This document shows positions 10,192 to 20,692 of a stretch of 64,000 nt of DNA, one piece after another. Under the pieces are notes generated by a model. It ran no database searches. It saw only the letters and a list, made by a program, of their open reading frames with translations, and was not told the DNA's origin. Origin of the DNA: Haliscomenobacter sp. (GTDB lineage: Bacteria; Bacteroidota; Bacteroidia; Chitinophagales; Saprospiraceae); contig JADJHZ010000005.1 in NCBI GenBank assembly GCA_016707205.1, positions 186,001-250,000 of the forward strand, read 5' to 3'. The stretch's first letter is position 1. Each line of letters starts with the position of its first letter. A program made the translations under genes and the position numbers.

Positions 10192-11157
10192 TCAAAAAAT
10201 CTTCTCCTCCAGCAGGTATTGCTGCACGTACTCGCGGATGCCGTCCTCCAGCGAGTGGAACGGCTGGTCATACCCGATACCGCGCAGCTTGTCCATATTC
10301 GCTTCGGTAAAATACTGGTAAGTATCGCGAATATCCTCCGGAGTGTCGATAAAGGAAATATTGGGGGCCAGCCCCATCGCCAGGAAGGTATTGGTCGCGA
10401 GATCGAGGAAGGTTCGGGCTTTTCCGGTCCCCACGTTGTACAATCCGCTATGCCGGCGGTTTTCGTACAGGAAGTACTGAATATCCAGAACGTCTTTGAC
10501 GAAAATAAAATCCCTGCTTTGGGCCCCGTCGCCGTAATCCGGACGGTGGGACCGGAACAGTTTCATACCTCCAGTGGCTTTGATCTGCCGGACGGTGTGA
10601 AAAATAACGGAAGCCATCCGTCCCTTGTGGTATTCGTTCGGCCCATAAACGTTGAAAAACTTCAGCCCAGCCCAGAAAGGGGGCGTTTTTTCCTGTTCCA
10701 GCGCCCAGATATCGAAATCGTTTTTGGAAACCCCGTATGGGTTGAGCGGACGCAGGCGGTCCACGATGTCATGGCGGTCGTCGTACCCGAGTTCCCCCAG
10801 CCCGTAGGTGGCTGCGCTGGAAGCATAAACCAGCGGAATCCCATATTGGGCGCAGCGCTTCCAGACCTCCTGAGAATAATGCAGGTTGAGCCGGTCAAAA
10901 ATGGCGGTATCCTTCTCCGTCGTGTCCGTCCGTGCCCCCAGGTGGAAAATAAATTCAATGCTTTGGTGCATCCGGTCGATCCAGGAAAAGAGGTCGTCCC
11001 GATGCACGCGGGCAATATAATTTTTGCCGGCCAGATTGCGGTTTTTATCTTCTCTGGAAAAATCGTCCACGACCAGCAAGTTCATGTGCCCCTGGTCGTT
11101 GAGCTTGCGCACCATACAACTCCCAATAAATCCTGCGGCGCCGGTAATGATGATCAT
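10192..11157 (-). CDS. hldD: ADP-L-glycero-D-manno-heptose 6-epimerase
   Basis: 321 residues, the normal length for RfaD/HldD. This cytoplasmic extended-SDR enzyme converts ADP-D-glycero- to ADP-L-glycero-D-manno-heptose for LPS inner-core synthesis. Visible are the N-terminal NAD(P)-binding GAAGFIGSCMVRKL, the YASSAATYG strand, the catalytic YGVSK (Y-x-x-x-K), and the family-typical KFFNVYGPNEYHKGRMASV and GDGAQSRDFIFVKDV segments. The gene lies downstream of gcvP on the same strand, separated by a 100-bp array of 8-bp repeats that stops 6 bases before its start codon, so it is either cotranscribed or promoted from inside the repeat. Confidence 0.93.
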   Translation of the reverse strand: MIIITGAAGFIGSCMVRKLNDQGHMNLLVVDDFSREDKNRNLAGKNYIARVHRDDLFSWIDRMHQSIEFIFHLGARTDTTEKDTAIFDRLNLHYSQEVWKRCAQYGIPLVYASSAATYGLGELGYDDRHDIVDRLRPLNPYGVSKNDFDIWALEQEKTPPFWAGLKFFNVYGPNEYHKGRMASVIFHTVRQIKATGGMKLFRSHRPDYGDGAQSRDFIFVKDVLDIQYFLYENRRHSGLYNVGTGKARTFLDLATNTFLAMGLAPNISFIDTPEDIRDTYQYFTEANMDKLRGIGYDQPFHSLEDGIREYVQQYLLEEKIF

Positions 11158-11163
11158 TTTTTT

Positions 11164-11262
11164 GAAGTTACGAAGTTACGAGGTTGCGAGGTTGCGGGGT
11201 TGCGAGGTTGCGGGGTTGCGAATTCCCAACTCCGCAACTCCGCAACTTCGCAACTCCGCAAC
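11164..11262. repeat. 8-bp tandem repeat array with internal inversion
   Basis: The whole gap between gcvP and hldD is filled by 8-mers. The left half repeats GAAGTTAC, GAGGTTGC and GGGGTTGC about seven times; the right half repeats the complement form AACTCCGC/AACTTCGC about four and a half times. The two halves can pair into a long imperfect hairpin. The array begins 3 bases after the gcvP stop codon. Confidence 0.9.
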
Positions 11263-11265
11263 TTT

Positions 11266-14142
11266 TTAAGCTTCCTGATACGCCTCAATCGGCGGACAGG
11301 TACAAATGAGGTTGCGGTCTCCATAAGCGCTGTCGATCCGGCTGACGGAGGGCCAGAACTTGAACCCCTGCCGGAGATAAGGCAGCGGGTAGGCAGCTTT
11401 TTCCCGGCCATAGGGATAAACCCAGGAATCGCTGACGACGGTTTCCGCCGTATGGGGCGCATTGTGGAGTACATTATTTTGCGCGTCTGCATCGCCACGC
11501 GCGATTTCTTCGATTTCCTTGCCGATTTGGAGCAACGCCTGGCAGAAGCGGTCGAGTTCGTCCTTGCTTTCGCTTTCCGTGGGTTCGATCATAATGGTTC
11601 CAGCCACGGGGAAAGAAAGGGTCGGCGCATGAAATCCGTAATCCATCAGACGTTTGGCGACGTCTTCCGCGCTCGCCAGCGCCTTGAACGGGCGCAAGTC
11701 TACGATCAATTCGTGGGCGCTTCGGCCGTGTTCGCCGGTATATAAGGCATGAAAAGCCGGTTCCAGGCGAGATTTGATGTAGTTGGCGTTGAGGATGGCG
11801 TATTTGGTCGCATTCGTCAGGCCTTCTGCTCCGAGCATCCGGATATATCCGTAGCTAATCAGCAGGATGGAAGCGCTTCCCCAGGGAGCGGAAGAAACGG
11901 CGTGAATCCCTTTTCCTCCGCCGGTATGCACCAGCGTGTGGCCCGGCAGGAATGGTTTGAGGCTGTCGTTCACGCAAATAGGCCCCATTCCCGGGCCGCC
12001 GCCGCCATGCGGGATAGCAAAGGTCTTGTGCAGGTTGAGGTGGCAAACATCCGCGCCGATTTCCGCCGGGCTGGTCAGTCCGACTTGCGCATTCATATTG
12101 GCGCCATCCATGTATACTTTTCCGCCGTGCTGATGAATAATCTCGCAAACTTCCCGGATACTGGTTTCAAACACGCCGTGGGTGGACGGATAGGTGACCA
12201 TCAACGCAGCCAGGTTAGGGCTGTGCTGAGCAGCCTTGGCCTTCAGGTCTTCCAGATTGATATTCCCATGGTCGTCGCAGTTGACGACCACGACTTCCAT
12301 GCCGGCCATCACAGCGCTGGCAGGGTTGGTGCCGTGGGCGGAAGAAGGGATCAGCGCCACGTTGCGGTGGCCATTCCCCTGCGCTTCATGGAATGCCCGG
12401 ATCGTAAGCAGGCCTGTATATTCTCCCTGAGCGCCGGAATTGGGCTGGAGCGAACACGCCGTAAATCCGGTCACTTCGCAGAGCCAGGCTTCGAGTTCCC
12501 GGAAAATTTGCTGATACCCCAGGGTTTGATCAATCGGAGCAAAAGGATGGATATCCGCAAACTCCGGCCAGCTTACCGGAATCATTTCCGAAGCGGCGTT
12601 GAGCTTCATGGTGCAGGAGCCCAAAGAAATCATCGAATGGGCCAGGGAAAGGTCTTTGTTCTCCAGGCGCTTGATATAGCGCATCATCTTACTTTCGGTA
12701 TGGTAACTGCGAAAGACGTCGTGGGTCAGAAAATCCGTTTCCCGGCGCAAGGCGGCAGGCAACTGATCCTGTGCCGGTTGGGCTGGATCAAAGTGAGGGT
12801 CTGTCCCTTTCACTTCTTCAAATACCCGAACGATGGCCTCGACATCCCGCAGCATGGTGGTCTCGTCCAGGGTGATTTGAATCGCCTGATCCGTAAAATA
12901 AAAATTCATCCCTGCGCTAAGCGCGGCGGCTTTGACGCGGTCATCCATGGCAGGGTCGGAAGCGATGCGGACCGTGTCGAAGAAATGCGCATTGGTTTGT
13001 TCAAACCCCAGCGCCCTTAAATTTCGGTCCAGTATCTGGGCCAGCGTATGCACCCTAATGGCAATGGCTTTGATTCCTGCCTGCCCGTGATACACCGCGT
13101 ACATACCCGCCATGGTAGCCAGTAAGGCCTGGGCTGTGCAAATATTGGACGTGGCTTTTTCCCTGCGAATGTGTTGTTCGCGGGTTTGGAGAGCCATCCG
13201 GAGAGCCCTTTTCCCCTGCGCGTCCAGAGAAACGCCGATGATCCGACCCGGGATCACGCGCTTGAACTCGTCTTTGGTAGCAAAAAAAGCGGCATGAGGG
13301 CCTCCATACCCCATAGGCACTCCAAAGCGCTGCGTATTTCCGACGGCTGCATCAGCCCCCCATTCTCCCGGGGGGGTAAGCAGCGCAAGGCTTAATAAAT
13401 CAGCTGCCACCGTTACATAGACTTCGTGGGCATGGGCTTTTTCTACCAGTTCCCGGTAATCCTCAACCTTCCCCTGGGCATCCGGATACTGCAAAAGGAT
13501 GCCAAACGTCTTTTCCGTCAGGTCAAAAGACCTCCAATCCTGCACGACCACGTGGATTCCCATGGGTTTCGCCCGGGTATACAGGACGTCGATCGTTTGA
13601 GGAAATACCTGATCCGAAACCAGAAATACATTGGCGGCATCTCCTTTCCCTTTTTTGTTTTTCTGTCCATAAAACATAGCCATCGCCTCCGAGGCGGCAG
13701 TACCTTCGTCCAAAAGGGAAGCATTGGCAATGGGGAGGCCGGTGAGATCGCTCACCATCGTCTGGAAATTCAGCAAAGCCTCCAACCGGCCCTGGGCAAT
13801 TTCCGCCTGATAGGGCGTATACTGCGTGTACCACCCTGGGTTTTGGAAAATATTGCGGGAAATAACCGATGGGGTGATCGTCCCATTATAGCCCAGTCCG
13901 ATATAGCTTTTCATAACCTTGTTATGGAAAGCTATATGCCGCAATTCCTGCAAATATTCATACTCGGACAAAGGCTCGGGTAAATGCAGGGGGCGTTTCA
14001 GCCGGATTGCGGCAGGTACCGTTTCATCAATGAGTTGATCCAGAGAATCAACCCCAATCGAACTCAGCATTTCAGCGAGTTCTTCCGCGTTAGGGCCTAT
14101 ATGCCTGTGTTCGAATTGATCGAAAATATCCGTTTTTTTCAT
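11266..14142 (-). CDS. gcvP: Glycine dehydrogenase (decarboxylating), P-protein of the glycine cleavage system
   Basis: 958 residues from the ATG at 14142 (MKKTDIFDQFEHRHIGPN); the open frame continues upstream to 14721 but that part has no family homology, so this start is preferred. P-protein uses pyridoxal phosphate to decarboxylate glycine and pass the aminomethyl group to lipoyl-GcvH. The fused N- and C-terminal halves are both present, with SYIGLGYNGTITPSVI, YTPYQAEIAQGRLE, GVPMGYGGPHAAFFA and the PLP-lysine segment HLNLHKTFAIPHGGGGPGMG. Other system genes (gcvT, gcvH) are not in the window, which is common in Bacteroidota. The frame is intact over 2.9 kb. A -7 box stands at 14179-14186. 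Confidence 0.97.
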   Translation of the reverse strand: MKKTDIFDQFEHRHIGPNAEELAEMLSSIGVDSLDQLIDETVPAAIRLKRPLHLPEPLSEYEYLQELRHIAFHNKVMKSYIGLGYNGTITPSVISRNIFQNPGWYTQYTPYQAEIAQGRLEALLNFQTMVSDLTGLPIANASLLDEGTAASEAMAMFYGQKNKKGKGDAANVFLVSDQVFPQTIDVLYTRAKPMGIHVVVQDWRSFDLTEKTFGILLQYPDAQGKVEDYRELVEKAHAHEVYVTVAADLLSLALLTPPGEWGADAAVGNTQRFGVPMGYGGPHAAFFATKDEFKRVIPGRIIGVSLDAQGKRALRMALQTREQHIRREKATSNICTAQALLATMAGMYAVYHGQAGIKAIAIRVHTLAQILDRNLRALGFEQTNAHFFDTVRIASDPAMDDRVKAAALSAGMNFYFTDQAIQITLDETTMLRDVEAIVRVFEEVKGTDPHFDPAQPAQDQLPAALRRETDFLTHDVFRSYHTESKMMRYIKRLENKDLSLAHSMISLGSCTMKLNAASEMIPVSWPEFADIHPFAPIDQTLGYQQIFRELEAWLCEVTGFTACSLQPNSGAQGEYTGLLTIRAFHEAQGNGHRNVALIPSSAHGTNPASAVMAGMEVVVVNCDDHGNINLEDLKAKAAQHSPNLAALMVTYPSTHGVFETSIREVCEIIHQHGGKVYMDGANMNAQVGLTSPAEIGADVCHLNLHKTFAIPHGGGGPGMGPICVNDSLKPFLPGHTLVHTGGGKGIHAVSSAPWGSASILLISYGYIRMLGAEGLTNATKYAILNANYIKSRLEPAFHALYTGEHGRSAHELIVDLRPFKALASAEDVAKRLMDYGFHAPTLSFPVAGTIMIEPTESESKDELDRFCQALLQIGKEIEEIARGDADAQNNVLHNAPHTAETVVSDSWVYPYGREKAAYPLPYLRQGFKFWPSVSRIDSAYGDRNLICTCPPIEAYQEA

Positions 14143-14178
14143 CTCGCGTTTATTCTCAATTTGGTTAGGAGATTGCTG

Positions 14179-14186
14179 CAAAAATA
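14179..14186 (-). promoter_or_regulatory. Bacteroidota -7 box of gcvP
   Basis: On the minus strand TATTTTTG fits TAnnTTTG, 37 bases before the gcvP ATG at 14142. It supports that start over the longer upstream frame. Confidence 0.5.
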
Positions 14187-14363
14187 CCACTTTTAAACCG
14201 ATCCCAAGCCGGTTGGTTGCAGTGATTTTTAACGAAAACCGCCGAAAAGCTACTGACTTTCGTCGCACCCCCTGCGAAACGGGAAAAATAAGCCCGTCAG
14301 CAGAAAACCGTTCCTCTATCTTGAAAAAATCTTTAATACCTTGTCCGGTAAACCTGCAAGGAG

Positions 14364-17262
14364 ATGACATTTTGGTTCGCCCATTTAAATCCAAATAAAA
14401 TCCCTTTTTACTGGACGCTATTCCTGCTTTTGTGGGGATCTGCCTTGCCCGCACAGATCCATGAAACAGAAAAGAACTATATATCCCGGTTTGGGCTTTC
14501 AGCGCATCAAACCACTCCTGGCAATTTGGGAAGGAGCAATCGGTCATCGGCGCCGGAATACCGATTTTACCTGGCTCAACGGAAGGAAAAGGGAATACAG
14601 CCCGATGGATACTGGACCATCGTACGGGAGTTGGACAGCCTGTTTTGTATCTTGTCCCTGAACAACCCGGAAGCCTTTCTGCAAAAGGCCGGAGAACATT
14701 TTGCCCTAATCGTTCCCGCAAATGACCAATGGAAACTGGCGCCGGGATGGGAACAACGGGCGGGGCGCCAACAGCGCGAGCCTGTGCAGGTAATCGTTCA
14801 AACCAACAACCCCGAAGCGCTGAAAGCGGACCTGGAACGGTCCAATCTAACCCAAACGATTATTGCCGAGTATCCGGAATTCCAGTCGATGCTATTCCGG
14901 ATCTCGGACCGGGAAATGAAGCGCTTTCTGCTCCCTTCGCCCTGGGTTTCGTTTATTGACGTCCGGCCATTCGTTCCGGCAGCCGAATTGGCCGTACCCT
15001 ACCATGATCTGTCCGCGAATCAGGTCAATTTCGTACACCGCCAATATCCCGGCCTTACCGGCCGCGGCTTGACCGTCTCGCTCAAAGAATACCGGCCCGA
15101 CAGCACGGATATTGATTTTAGCGACCGCTACCTTCCTTCAGGGATATCCACGGCCGCAACGGCCACGCACGCCACGACGATGGCGACGATTATTGCCGGC
15201 GCCGGCAATTCCTTTTATACCGGCAAAGGCGCTGCGCCCGGCGCTTCCATTTCTTCCGCCAGTTTCTTTAATCTCATGCCGGAACCGGATACCTACTACA
15301 AGCAATCCGGCATTACCGTGCAAACCATTCTTATGGGTTGGGGATCGAAAACTACTACGGGGCAGAAGCCCGGGCCTACGACGATCTCGTATACCGCCAC
15401 CCTACCCTCCTGCCGGTGTTCTCCTCTGGAAATATTGGCCCCAGTACCAGTTCTTCGGGGCCTTACACCGGAGTGCCGGGCTTTGCTAACCTCACCGGCA
15501 CCTTTAAAATGGCCAAAAACCTCCTGACGGTTGGGGCGGTTGATTCGTTTTACCGGGTTGAACCCCTAAGCTCCCGGGGTCCGGCATTTGACGGCAGAGT
15601 GAAGCCGGAGTTGGTCGCATTCGGGCAGGATGGAAGTTCGGGCGCCGCCGCGCTGGTGTCTGGGATCGCGCTGTTGATCCAGCAAGCCTATCAGAAACTG
15701 CACAACGACTCCCTGCCTCCGGTAGCCCTGGTGCGGGCCATGCTCATGAACAGCGCCCGGGACCTGGGGCCGGAGGGGCCGGATTACAGCTCCGGATACG
15801 GCAGTATCCAGGCGGCAAAAGCGATGGAACTGTTGCATAAACAGCCCTTTATTCAGGATCGGATTCAACCAAATGCAAAAGTAGAATACCAAATCCAGAT
15901 ACCTCCCGGAGCCGTCCACTTCCGGGCGACGCTAGCCTGGACCGACCCTCCAGCCCTGGTCAATTCCCCAAAGGCCCTGGTCAACGATCTCGACGTATCC
16001 CTCGTCCAGGGGGATTCGGTTTGGCTTCCCTGGGTCCTCAGCGCGTTCCCTCATCCGGATTCCCTGGCTGCTCCAGCCAAAAGAGGCATTGACAACCGAA
16101 ATAACCAGGAACAGGTCTCCCTGGCCAACCCCACCCAGGGAGCGTACACCCTCCGCATTAGCGCGTCAAGCCTGCCCGGAGGCGCCCAGGATTTTTATTT
16201 GGTCTACGACTGGGATACGCAGGATGCCTACCGGTGGACGTATCCCACCGCCTCGGATCATGCCGAAGCGGGAAAGACGGTCCCGGTTCGCTGGGAAAGT
16301 ACCATGCATGGCAAAACCGGGAGGCTGGAATATGCCTTTGCAGGTAGGTCCGAATGGAACCCGGTACCAGGGAAGTGGATCTCGCCGCCGCCTATTTCCG
16401 CTGGCAGGTCCCGGATACAACAGCTCTGGCTCAACTGCGCATGCACACGCCCGCAGGGCCGGTGCTGTCCGATACCTTTGTTATCTCTAAACCACTGAAG
16501 CCCGCCTTGGCCCTGGACTGTCCGGATTCCTTGCTTTGGTATTGGGAAAAGGCCGGAGGAATTAGCCAATATCAACTCTATTCCTATGTATCGGGGGCGA
16601 TGCGCCCAATCCGGCAAACCGCCGATACGGCTGCTTTTTTAACCAAAAGCCTGTTCCCTTCGCCTTACTTTGCGGTCGCCCCGCTGCTCGCAGGAGGCAA
16701 AACCGGCGTCCGGAGCCCAACCCGTAGGGCCGACTTTCAAAACGCCGGCTGTTATATTCGGAATTTCCTGGCCACCCTGCGCGGTGACAAAGCCGAGTTG
16801 AAGCTGGAGCTGGGAGCGCCCTTTCTGGTCAGGGAAGTGGCTTTTGAAAAGAGGGTCAATAGCCAATATGCGCCGCTTGCTGTCCTGAATCAGTTTGGCG
16901 AGACGGTTCTGGGGGAAGACCTAAATTTACAGGATGGCTATAACCTTTACCGCGCCAGAATCTCCCTGGTAGACGGCAGGACCCTTTACGCCGACGAAAA
17001 CCTGCTGGTCTATTTGGGCAGCGACCGGTTTTTGTTATTCCCCAACCCGGTCCGGCAAAATGAAGAACTGCTTGTTTTGAGCAAAATCCCCAAAGGCGCC
17101 CGCTTTCGTTTGTACGACAGCCTGGGTAGGACAGTGGCCGAGGAAGACCTGATAGCCGAACTGCAAGGCATTTCGCTGACCAATCTGGCAGCGGGGATCT
17201 ACTTTTACGAGATCCAACGGAATGGGGAAAGAAAGCAAACCGGAAAGGTAGCGGTGCATTAA
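14364..17262 (+). CDS. S8 family (subtilisin-like) peptidase with T9SS type A C-terminal domain (frame-disrupted)
   Basis: Reads as one ~966-residue secreted protease broken by two frameshifts, near 15320 and 16372 (open pieces 14364-15320, 15320-16372, 16372-17262). The start has AAGG 6 bases upstream, and residues ~12-30 are a signal peptide ending ALPAQ. The His region is ATHATTMATIIAGAG (~residue 270); after the first frameshift a VNHSYGLG strand follows. The oxyanion Asn is in VFSSGNIG and the Ser in FGQDGSSGAAALVSGIALL. The usual D-[ST]-G of the catalytic Asp is not seen; that site reads VSLKEYRPDSTDIDF. A P/jelly-roll-like domain and a T9SS type A sorting domain (LLFPNPVRQNEELL ... GIYFYEI ... 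GKVAVH) finish it. Likely an extracellular nutrient or processing protease. Confidence 0.8.
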
Positions 17263-17266
17263 ACGC

Positions 17267-17301
17267 GCAGGGGCGGCGCGCCGGTTGCGCGCCGCCCCTG
17301 C
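17267..17301 (+). terminator. Intrinsic terminator after the S8 peptidase
   Basis: A 15-bp GC-rich perfect stem (17267-17281 with 17287-17301, core GGGGCGGCGCGC) with a 5-base loop, followed by a T-rich stretch. It starts 4 bases after the stop codon and lies between convergent genes. Confidence 0.85.
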
Positions 17302-17328
17302 AGCTTATTTTACAAAAGCAACTATTTA

Positions 17329-18158
17329 CTAGTACAGGTAATCCAATGCCGTGCGGTCGTCTGCGTTGAACGGACGGTCGCTGCCGTCGGTGCAAGCCAG
17401 CATCCAGGACTTGGCAGAAGCGAAGCGCCGGTGGGCGTGCCGGGAATGTGTACGGCGCCAACAGTGCTTGCGCCTTCATTATCAGCGGAGCCTCCGCAGC
17501 TGATACTCCTGTCGAAGTAATCCGTATGGCGGAAGCCGATGCAATGGCCCATTTCATGCCCGATGATCGTGGCAATGCCGCCGGTGCTGAGCCCGTAAGA
17601 AGATTCCAGGACACCGCTCATTTTGATTGAGTTATACGGGTTGCCGGAAGCCGTTGGAAAGCCTGCAGATCCCAGCACCCCTTGTCTTTCATCCCTTTTT
17701 GATAGCCGGGACATTACGATATTTGCTCCTGTACTAGACGTTACCCTCCTAAAGGTAATCGTAAGCCCTTCTGCATTGTACCGCGCAATAGCCAGATCCA
17801 GACCAGCAATCATCCCTGCGCTATACCCTGTTGTTCCTCCAATAGGCGCAAATATTGTGATCTCGCGACCACTGCCTGCATTCACCAGGTTGGTCGTGCG
17901 GTACTGCTCCATGTTGGGCACGCGGTGATCAGCAGGGGTGCTGTTGAGGAGTTCCTCGGTGAGGATGATGTCGCGCTCAACGAGATAGCCTTCTTCGACC
18001 TTCTTGATCCCATCGGGGTTAAAGCCGAGGCGGTAAACCTGGTTGATCACCTCCTGGGAAACGACCTCGTCCGGGTTAGCCTCGTCAACCTGGCAGGAAA
18101 CGAAGCCCAAAGCGAAAATCAGTAAAAAGCTCAGATAAGTAGTAACACGGCGCTCCAT
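17329..18158 (-). CDS. HEIGH-type zinc metallopeptidase lipoprotein (frame-disrupted near the C-terminus)
   Basis: About 276 residues. The N-terminus (MERRVTTYLSFLLIFALGFVSC) is a lipoprotein signal with Cys in F-V-S-C. The zinc site HEMGHCIGFRH (H-E-x-x-H-x-x-G-x-x-H) at ~residue 205 and the spacing from the start fit the dual-action HEIGH metallopeptidase family (M57-like) found in Bacteroidota. The direct reading ends GTPTGASLLPSP... at 17322, but a one-base shift near 17425 gives SWMLACTDGSDRPFNADD...ALDYLY and a stop at 17329, which is the expected family-like ending, so I infer a single frameshift. The gene converges with the S8 peptidase, and both are predicted extracytoplasmic proteases. 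Confidence 0.8.
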
Positions 18159-18416
18159 GGTTCAAACTGTTTTTGGTTGTGATTAAAATTTGGTTCGGTA
18201 AAGAAAATCAAATTTTTAATCCCTGCAATAAAATATTATAAATAATTTAATATACAAATTAAAAATTATTTTCCAAATTTTATTTTAAACTAAACAATTT
18301 TTGCTGGACAAACGGCGCACCTTTTTACTTTACCTTTGCCGGCTACCGATGAAACGGATTACTTTTTACTATTTAATTTCGCATCGACTTATCATTCATT
18401 GTAAATAATCTGGATC
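18159..18416. promoter_or_regulatory. Divergent AT-rich intergenic region with plus-strand -7 box
   Basis: 258 bp between the HEIGH peptidase and the AraC regulator, very AT-rich at 18180-18300. TACCTTTG at 18331-18338 matches the Bacteroidota -7 consensus and would transcribe the AraC gene with a ~70-base leader. The leader holds a possible 19-codon ORF starting at 18349, which I do not consider established. Confidence 0.5.
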
Positions 18417-19235
18417 GTGAAAACGCTCTATCAAGCGGCCCGGATCGCCTCCGGCGAAGGATGGATAATATGGGGGCCTGAATACGCCCCTGAGCAGGAA
18501 TATTTCCACCTGATTTGGTTCCTTTGGGCCGGAGGGGAGATTGTCCTGGATTTTGATTCTATTTCCGTTGGCGAAAACCAATTGGTTTGTTCAGCACCGG
18601 GAACCCGGCTTCGATGGCAAGCGAAAAAAGGCGCTGAAGGATGGATCGTTGCTTTCCACGCCAGCCTCCTGCCGCTCATCGGTCCGGATGTCCGCCTGGC
18701 TTACGAAGCGGAGCTCTTTCGGCGAAAAGAACAACCTCTGGTACGAACCGACGCGGAATTCTCCGCTAAAGCGGCGCCGGTATTTGAAGCGCTGCAAAAA
18801 ATCCAGGAAAGCAACCTGCAGATTGCGGAAGAATTCCTCGCCGGGTATTTACGCGTCTTGCTGCGCCAAACGCTCCGGCTTTGGGGCGGCGGAAGCGAAC
18901 CCATTTCAGGGTCAACCGCGGTTTGGTTTCGTTTCAACCAACTTCTGGAAGCCCATTTCCGGCATCAGCGCCGGGCAGCCTTTTATGCCAGGGAAATCGG
19001 GTTGAGTCCAGGCTACCTGAACGAAGTCTTAAAAAAAACCTCTGGAAAACCCGCCAAAACGCTCATTCTGGAGCGCCTTTATCTGGAAGCCCGGCGCAAA
19101 GCGTCGCAAAGGGGCGTCTCCCTTCAGGAAGTTGCTTATGACCTGGGATTTCACAATCCAGGGCATTTCAGCCGGTTTTTCAAACACCATAGCGGGCTTA
19201 CCTTTCTGCAGTTTCGCAAAAAAAACCAGAAATAA
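18417..19235 (+). CDS. AraC family transcriptional regulator
   Basis: 272 residues from a GTG start. The N-terminal ~150 residues fit a cupin-type sensing domain (HLIWFLWAGGEIVLDFDSISVGENQLVCSAPG). Residues ~170-270 are the two-helix-turn-helix AraC DNA-binding domain: first helix pair around FYAREIGLSPGYLNEVLKK, second around VSLQEVAYDLGFHNPGHFSRFFK, ending with the typical G-L-T-F-L-Q-F-R. It precedes, on the same strand, the monooxygenase-SDR-ligase-SDR-ALDH cluster, so it is the obvious candidate regulator. The ligand is not known. Confidence 0.92.
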   Translation: MKTLYQAARIASGEGWIIWGPEYAPEQEYFHLIWFLWAGGEIVLDFDSISVGENQLVCSAPGTRLRWQAKKGAEGWIVAFHASLLPLIGPDVRLAYEAELFRRKEQPLVRTDAEFSAKAAPVFEALQKIQESNLQIAEEFLAGYLRVLLRQTLRLWGGGSEPISGSTAVWFRFNQLLEAHFRHQRRAAFYAREIGLSPGYLNEVLKKTSGKPAKTLILERLYLEARRKASQRGVSLQEVAYDLGFHNPGHFSRFFKHHSGLTFLQFRKKNQK

Positions 19236-19332
19236 TAGGTTCTTCGGCATGGGGTTAGGCGATGTCGGCCAAACTTGCGATTATTACGGTATATTTTCAA
19301 AATCCATCCTTTTGAAATAAAACGATTTATTC

Positions 19333-20650
19333 ATGCGGGTTGCAGTTATCGGCGCAGGATGTTCCGGCATTACTGCCATGAAAAACCTTCTTCAGGCAGG
19401 TGTTCGGGATGTCGTTTGTTTTGAACAAAACAGCGACGTGGGAGGGAATTGGATCTTTTCCCCTGAAGAATCCCACTCCAGCGTATGCGAAACCACCCAT
19501 ATCATCAGTTCGAAGTCCATGTCGGAATATTTGGATTACCCTATGCCTGCCGATTATCCCGACTATCCCTCCCACCAACAATTACTGGCCTATTTTCAGT
19601 CGTACGCCCGGCACTTTGGGCTCTATCCTTATATCCGTTTCCAAACCCGGGTCGTCAAAGCCGAAAAGCTGGCCAACGAACGGTGGCTGCTGACCCCAGA
19701 CGCCGGAGAACCCGAGGAATTTGACTTTCTGTTTGTTTCTAACGGGCATCATTCCGTTCCGCGCCACCCAGACCTACCCGGAGCCTTCACCGGAAACTAC
19801 CTGCACGCCCATTCCTACAAAACCAACCAACCGTTCCACAACCAGCGGGTTTTGGTGATTGGGGCAGGCAATTCCGCCTGCGATTGCGCAGTAGAGATTA
19901 GCCGTGTGGCGGCCCATGTAGCGATTAGTATACGGACTCCCCAATATATCATCCCTAAGTTCTTCCTGGGCAGGCCCACAGATACCTTTAACTCGGCCAT
20001 GTCCTGGCTGCCCTCCTGGATGGCCGAACCTGTCCGGCAGTTCGTCCTCTGGCTCCAAATTGGACGGGTTGAAGATTACGGGTTGGAGAAGCCCGGGTTC
20101 CCTACCGTTAAGGCCCATCCCACCCTCAATTCCGAGTTATTGTACCGGATTCGCCATGGCAAGGTGCATCCGCGGCGAGCTATAGCCGGGGCGGAGGGCG
20201 CCACCGTAACCTTCAGCGATGGCCTGAAGGAGGATTTTGATACGATCGTCGCTGCAACGGGGTATAAAATTGTTTTCCCCTTCTTCGACAAACGCCTGAT
20301 CAACTACGAAGAAAACGGCCGCATCCCGCTGTATCTAAGGATGTTCCACCCGGAGCATCCCACCCTGGTCTTCATTGGGTTATTCCAGCCCCAGGGCGCC
20401 ATCTGGCCGCTGAGTGATTACCAGGCTACTAGCAGCCAACTACGCCATGGGGCGATGGGCGATGCCTTCGAATATCCAGGCGCTGGCCGAACGGGATGCA
20501 GATTACATTCAAAAGGAGTTTCTCCCCAGCAAACGCCACGCGATTGAAGTCCATTACCACCCCTTTTTACGCCAATTGAGGCGGCAGATTCCAAAGAATG
20601 CCCCTCAATGGGATAAACAACGAGCTGCAGCATCCGAAAAAGGGCATTAG
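19333..20650 (+). CDS. Flavin-containing monooxygenase (frame-disrupted near the C-terminus)
   Basis: About 439 residues once a frameshift near 20425 is corrected; the first frame runs 19333-20547 and the true tail (AMPSNIQALAERDADYIQKE ... to 20650) is in another frame. FAD-binding GAGCSGI at residue ~8 and NADPH-binding GAGNSAC at ~179 are both Rossmann motifs. Between them is the class B monooxygenase fingerprint F-x-G-x-x-x-H-x-x-x-Y (FTGNYLHAHSY), closer to FMO than to Baeyer-Villiger enzymes, which end in W/P-[TD]. A further ATGYK motif lies at ~320. It should oxygenate a ketone, amine or other soft substrate using NADPH. First enzyme gene of the cluster under the AraC regulator. Confidence 0.88.
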
Positions 20651-20692
20651 CTTTTCCCGTTTTTTACCTGAACACTCAAATAGCAACCCAAT

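Noticed and set aside
10174..11745. Long plus-strand open frame opposite hldD and gcvP (523 codons)
   Set aside because: It is antisense to two clear enzyme genes, runs across the 8-bp repeat array, and has no recognisable domain.
11749..13020. 423-codon plus-strand open frame opposite gcvP
   Set aside because: Antisense to a complete P-protein gene.
18349..18408. 19-codon leader ORF before the AraC regulator
   Set aside because: Follows the promoter but has no attenuator or conserved feature that I can see; chance is likely.
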